DNA from: Leifsonia sp. PS1209
GTDB taxonomy: Bacteria; Actinomycetota; Actinomycetes; Actinomycetales; Microbacteriaceae
Length of the DNA: 64,000 bases
Direction of reading: 5' to 3'
Assembly: GCF_012317045.1 (NCBI RefSeq)
Contig: NZ_CP051154.1
Coordinates: forward strand, 1,364,001-1,428,000
The translations under genes were made by a program, and so were the position numbers. A model generated the notes under the pieces. The model did no database searches. It was not told where the DNA came from and was given only the letters and a program-made list of their open reading frames with translations. Of the stretch, positions 63,585 to 64,000 are shown in pieces; position 1 is the first letter of the stretch; the number at the start of each line of letters is the position of its first letter.

Positions 63585-64000
63585 TCAGAACAGGGCGCCC
63601 GGGCCCCGCAGAACCCCGGATGCCGCTGCCCCGGCCAGGATCGCCGCCAGCACGGCGAGCGAGACGGCGAAGAACACGGCGTCCGTCGTGTCGAGCGGCA
63701 CCGGCCGCCAGACGGTCCTCGGACTGCGGCCGAGTCCGCGCAGCTCCAGCGTGCCTGCCACCCGTTCTCCCCGGCGGATCGAGCCGACGAGCAGCGCGAA
63801 TACGGCGGCGGCCAGCAGGCGCGGTCGCGCCCTGCGTCGTCCGGAGCGGCCGACCGGGCTGCGCACGAGCTGCGCCTGCCTGATCGTCGTCCATTCCGCT
63901 CCGAGGTCTTGGAGCATCCGGTATCCGGCGAGGATCGCGTACGTGACGCGCACGCTGAGCCCGGCGTGCTGGTGCAGGCTGTTCACCAGGGCGACGCCGT
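63585..64000 (-). CDS. EcfT-type energy-coupling factor transporter membrane protein, C-terminal part
   Basis: The frame enters from beyond the right edge and ends at 63585. The visible 138 residues (GVALVNSLHQHAGLSVRVTY, ILAGYRMLQDLGAEWTTIRQ) match the C-terminal coupling helices of CbiQ/EcfT proteins, with the Ala-Arg-type motif replaced by RQAQLVRSPVGRSGRR. The last two hydrophobic helices are near 63680 and 63620. EcfT couples vitamin or metal-binding S components to ATPases. A GTG at 63986 is probably internal, because the reading frame is open past it. Confidence 0.7.
   Translation of the reverse strand, partial: GVALVNSLHQHAGLSVRVTYAILAGYRMLQDLGAEWTTIRQAQLVRSPVGRSGRRRARPRLLAAAVFALLVGSIRRGERVAGTLELRGLGRSPRTVWRPVPLDTTDAVFFAVSLAVLAAILAGAAASGVLRGPGALF

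Overview
This is a high-GC, gene-dense chromosomal segment from an actinobacterium, most likely a member of the Microbacteriaceae close to Leifsonia or Clavibacter. The argument is gene order and codon use. The run argS, lysA-hom-thrC-thrB-rho-prfA, prmC, tsaC, a WecA-type transferase, an AtpI-like protein and the eight-gene atp operon follows the order known from Mycobacterium and other actinobacteria. GTG and TTG starts, 1-4 nt start/stop overlaps and leaderless starts are common. I saw no phage, transposase, CRISPR array or rRNA.

Layout. 1-2.6 kb: a divergent marR/VOC pair with two matching operators, an msrB-msrA operon, tRNA-Arg(CCG) and a lipoprotein. 2.7-10.2 kb: argS, an LmeA-like protein and the lysine/threonine genes lysA-hom-thrC-thrB. 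10.2-16.3 kb: rho with a long disordered insert, prfA, convergent cysK-cysE and prmC. 16.3-19.8 kb: a TetR regulator divergent from a DrrAB-type exporter, and a HAD phosphatase. 19.8-29.4 kb: tsaC, wecA-like, atpI-like and atpBEFHAGDC. 29.4-34.1 kb: small ATPase, yaaA, a non-coding stretch that looks like a structured RNA, tag-ogt alkylation repair, an aldo/keto reductase and a second TetR. 34.2-37.9 kb: a heterodimeric ABC exporter. 38-42.9 kb: amine catabolism (FAD oxidoreductase, class III aminotransferase, Lrp regulator, aldehyde dehydrogenase). 43-57.9 kb: a nine-gene phospho-signalling and cell-surface cluster. 57.9-63.5 kb: alanine dehydrogenase and a potDABC-type polyamine importer. 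The window ends in an EcfT fragment.

The most interesting block is 42,963-57,857. It holds an FHA protein, a PP2C phosphatase, a membrane Ser/Thr kinase with an extracellular Fn3-like domain, a 1984-residue secreted or anchored Ig/Fn3 protein, a possible small ORF, a MoxR AAA+ ATPase, a DUF58 protein, a transglutaminase-fold membrane protein whose catalytic Cys and His are replaced (Q517, S561), and a zinc-ribbon/FHA protein. Most genes overlap by 1-4 nt. I infer a phosphorylation-controlled MoxR/DUF58 machine working on the giant surface protein, with the transglutaminase-like protein as a non-catalytic scaffold.

Functionally, the polyamine importer at the right end and the oxidase, aminotransferase and dehydrogenase at 38-43 kb fit one putrescine/amine uptake and degradation pathway, although the signalling cluster separates them. 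The most striking small-scale signals are paired regulator operators beside divergent genes, recurrent TANNNT boxes 6-10 nt upstream of start codons (leaderless transcription), a 61-bp palindromic element present twice with compensatory changes, and the structured non-coding region at 30.8-31.1 kb.
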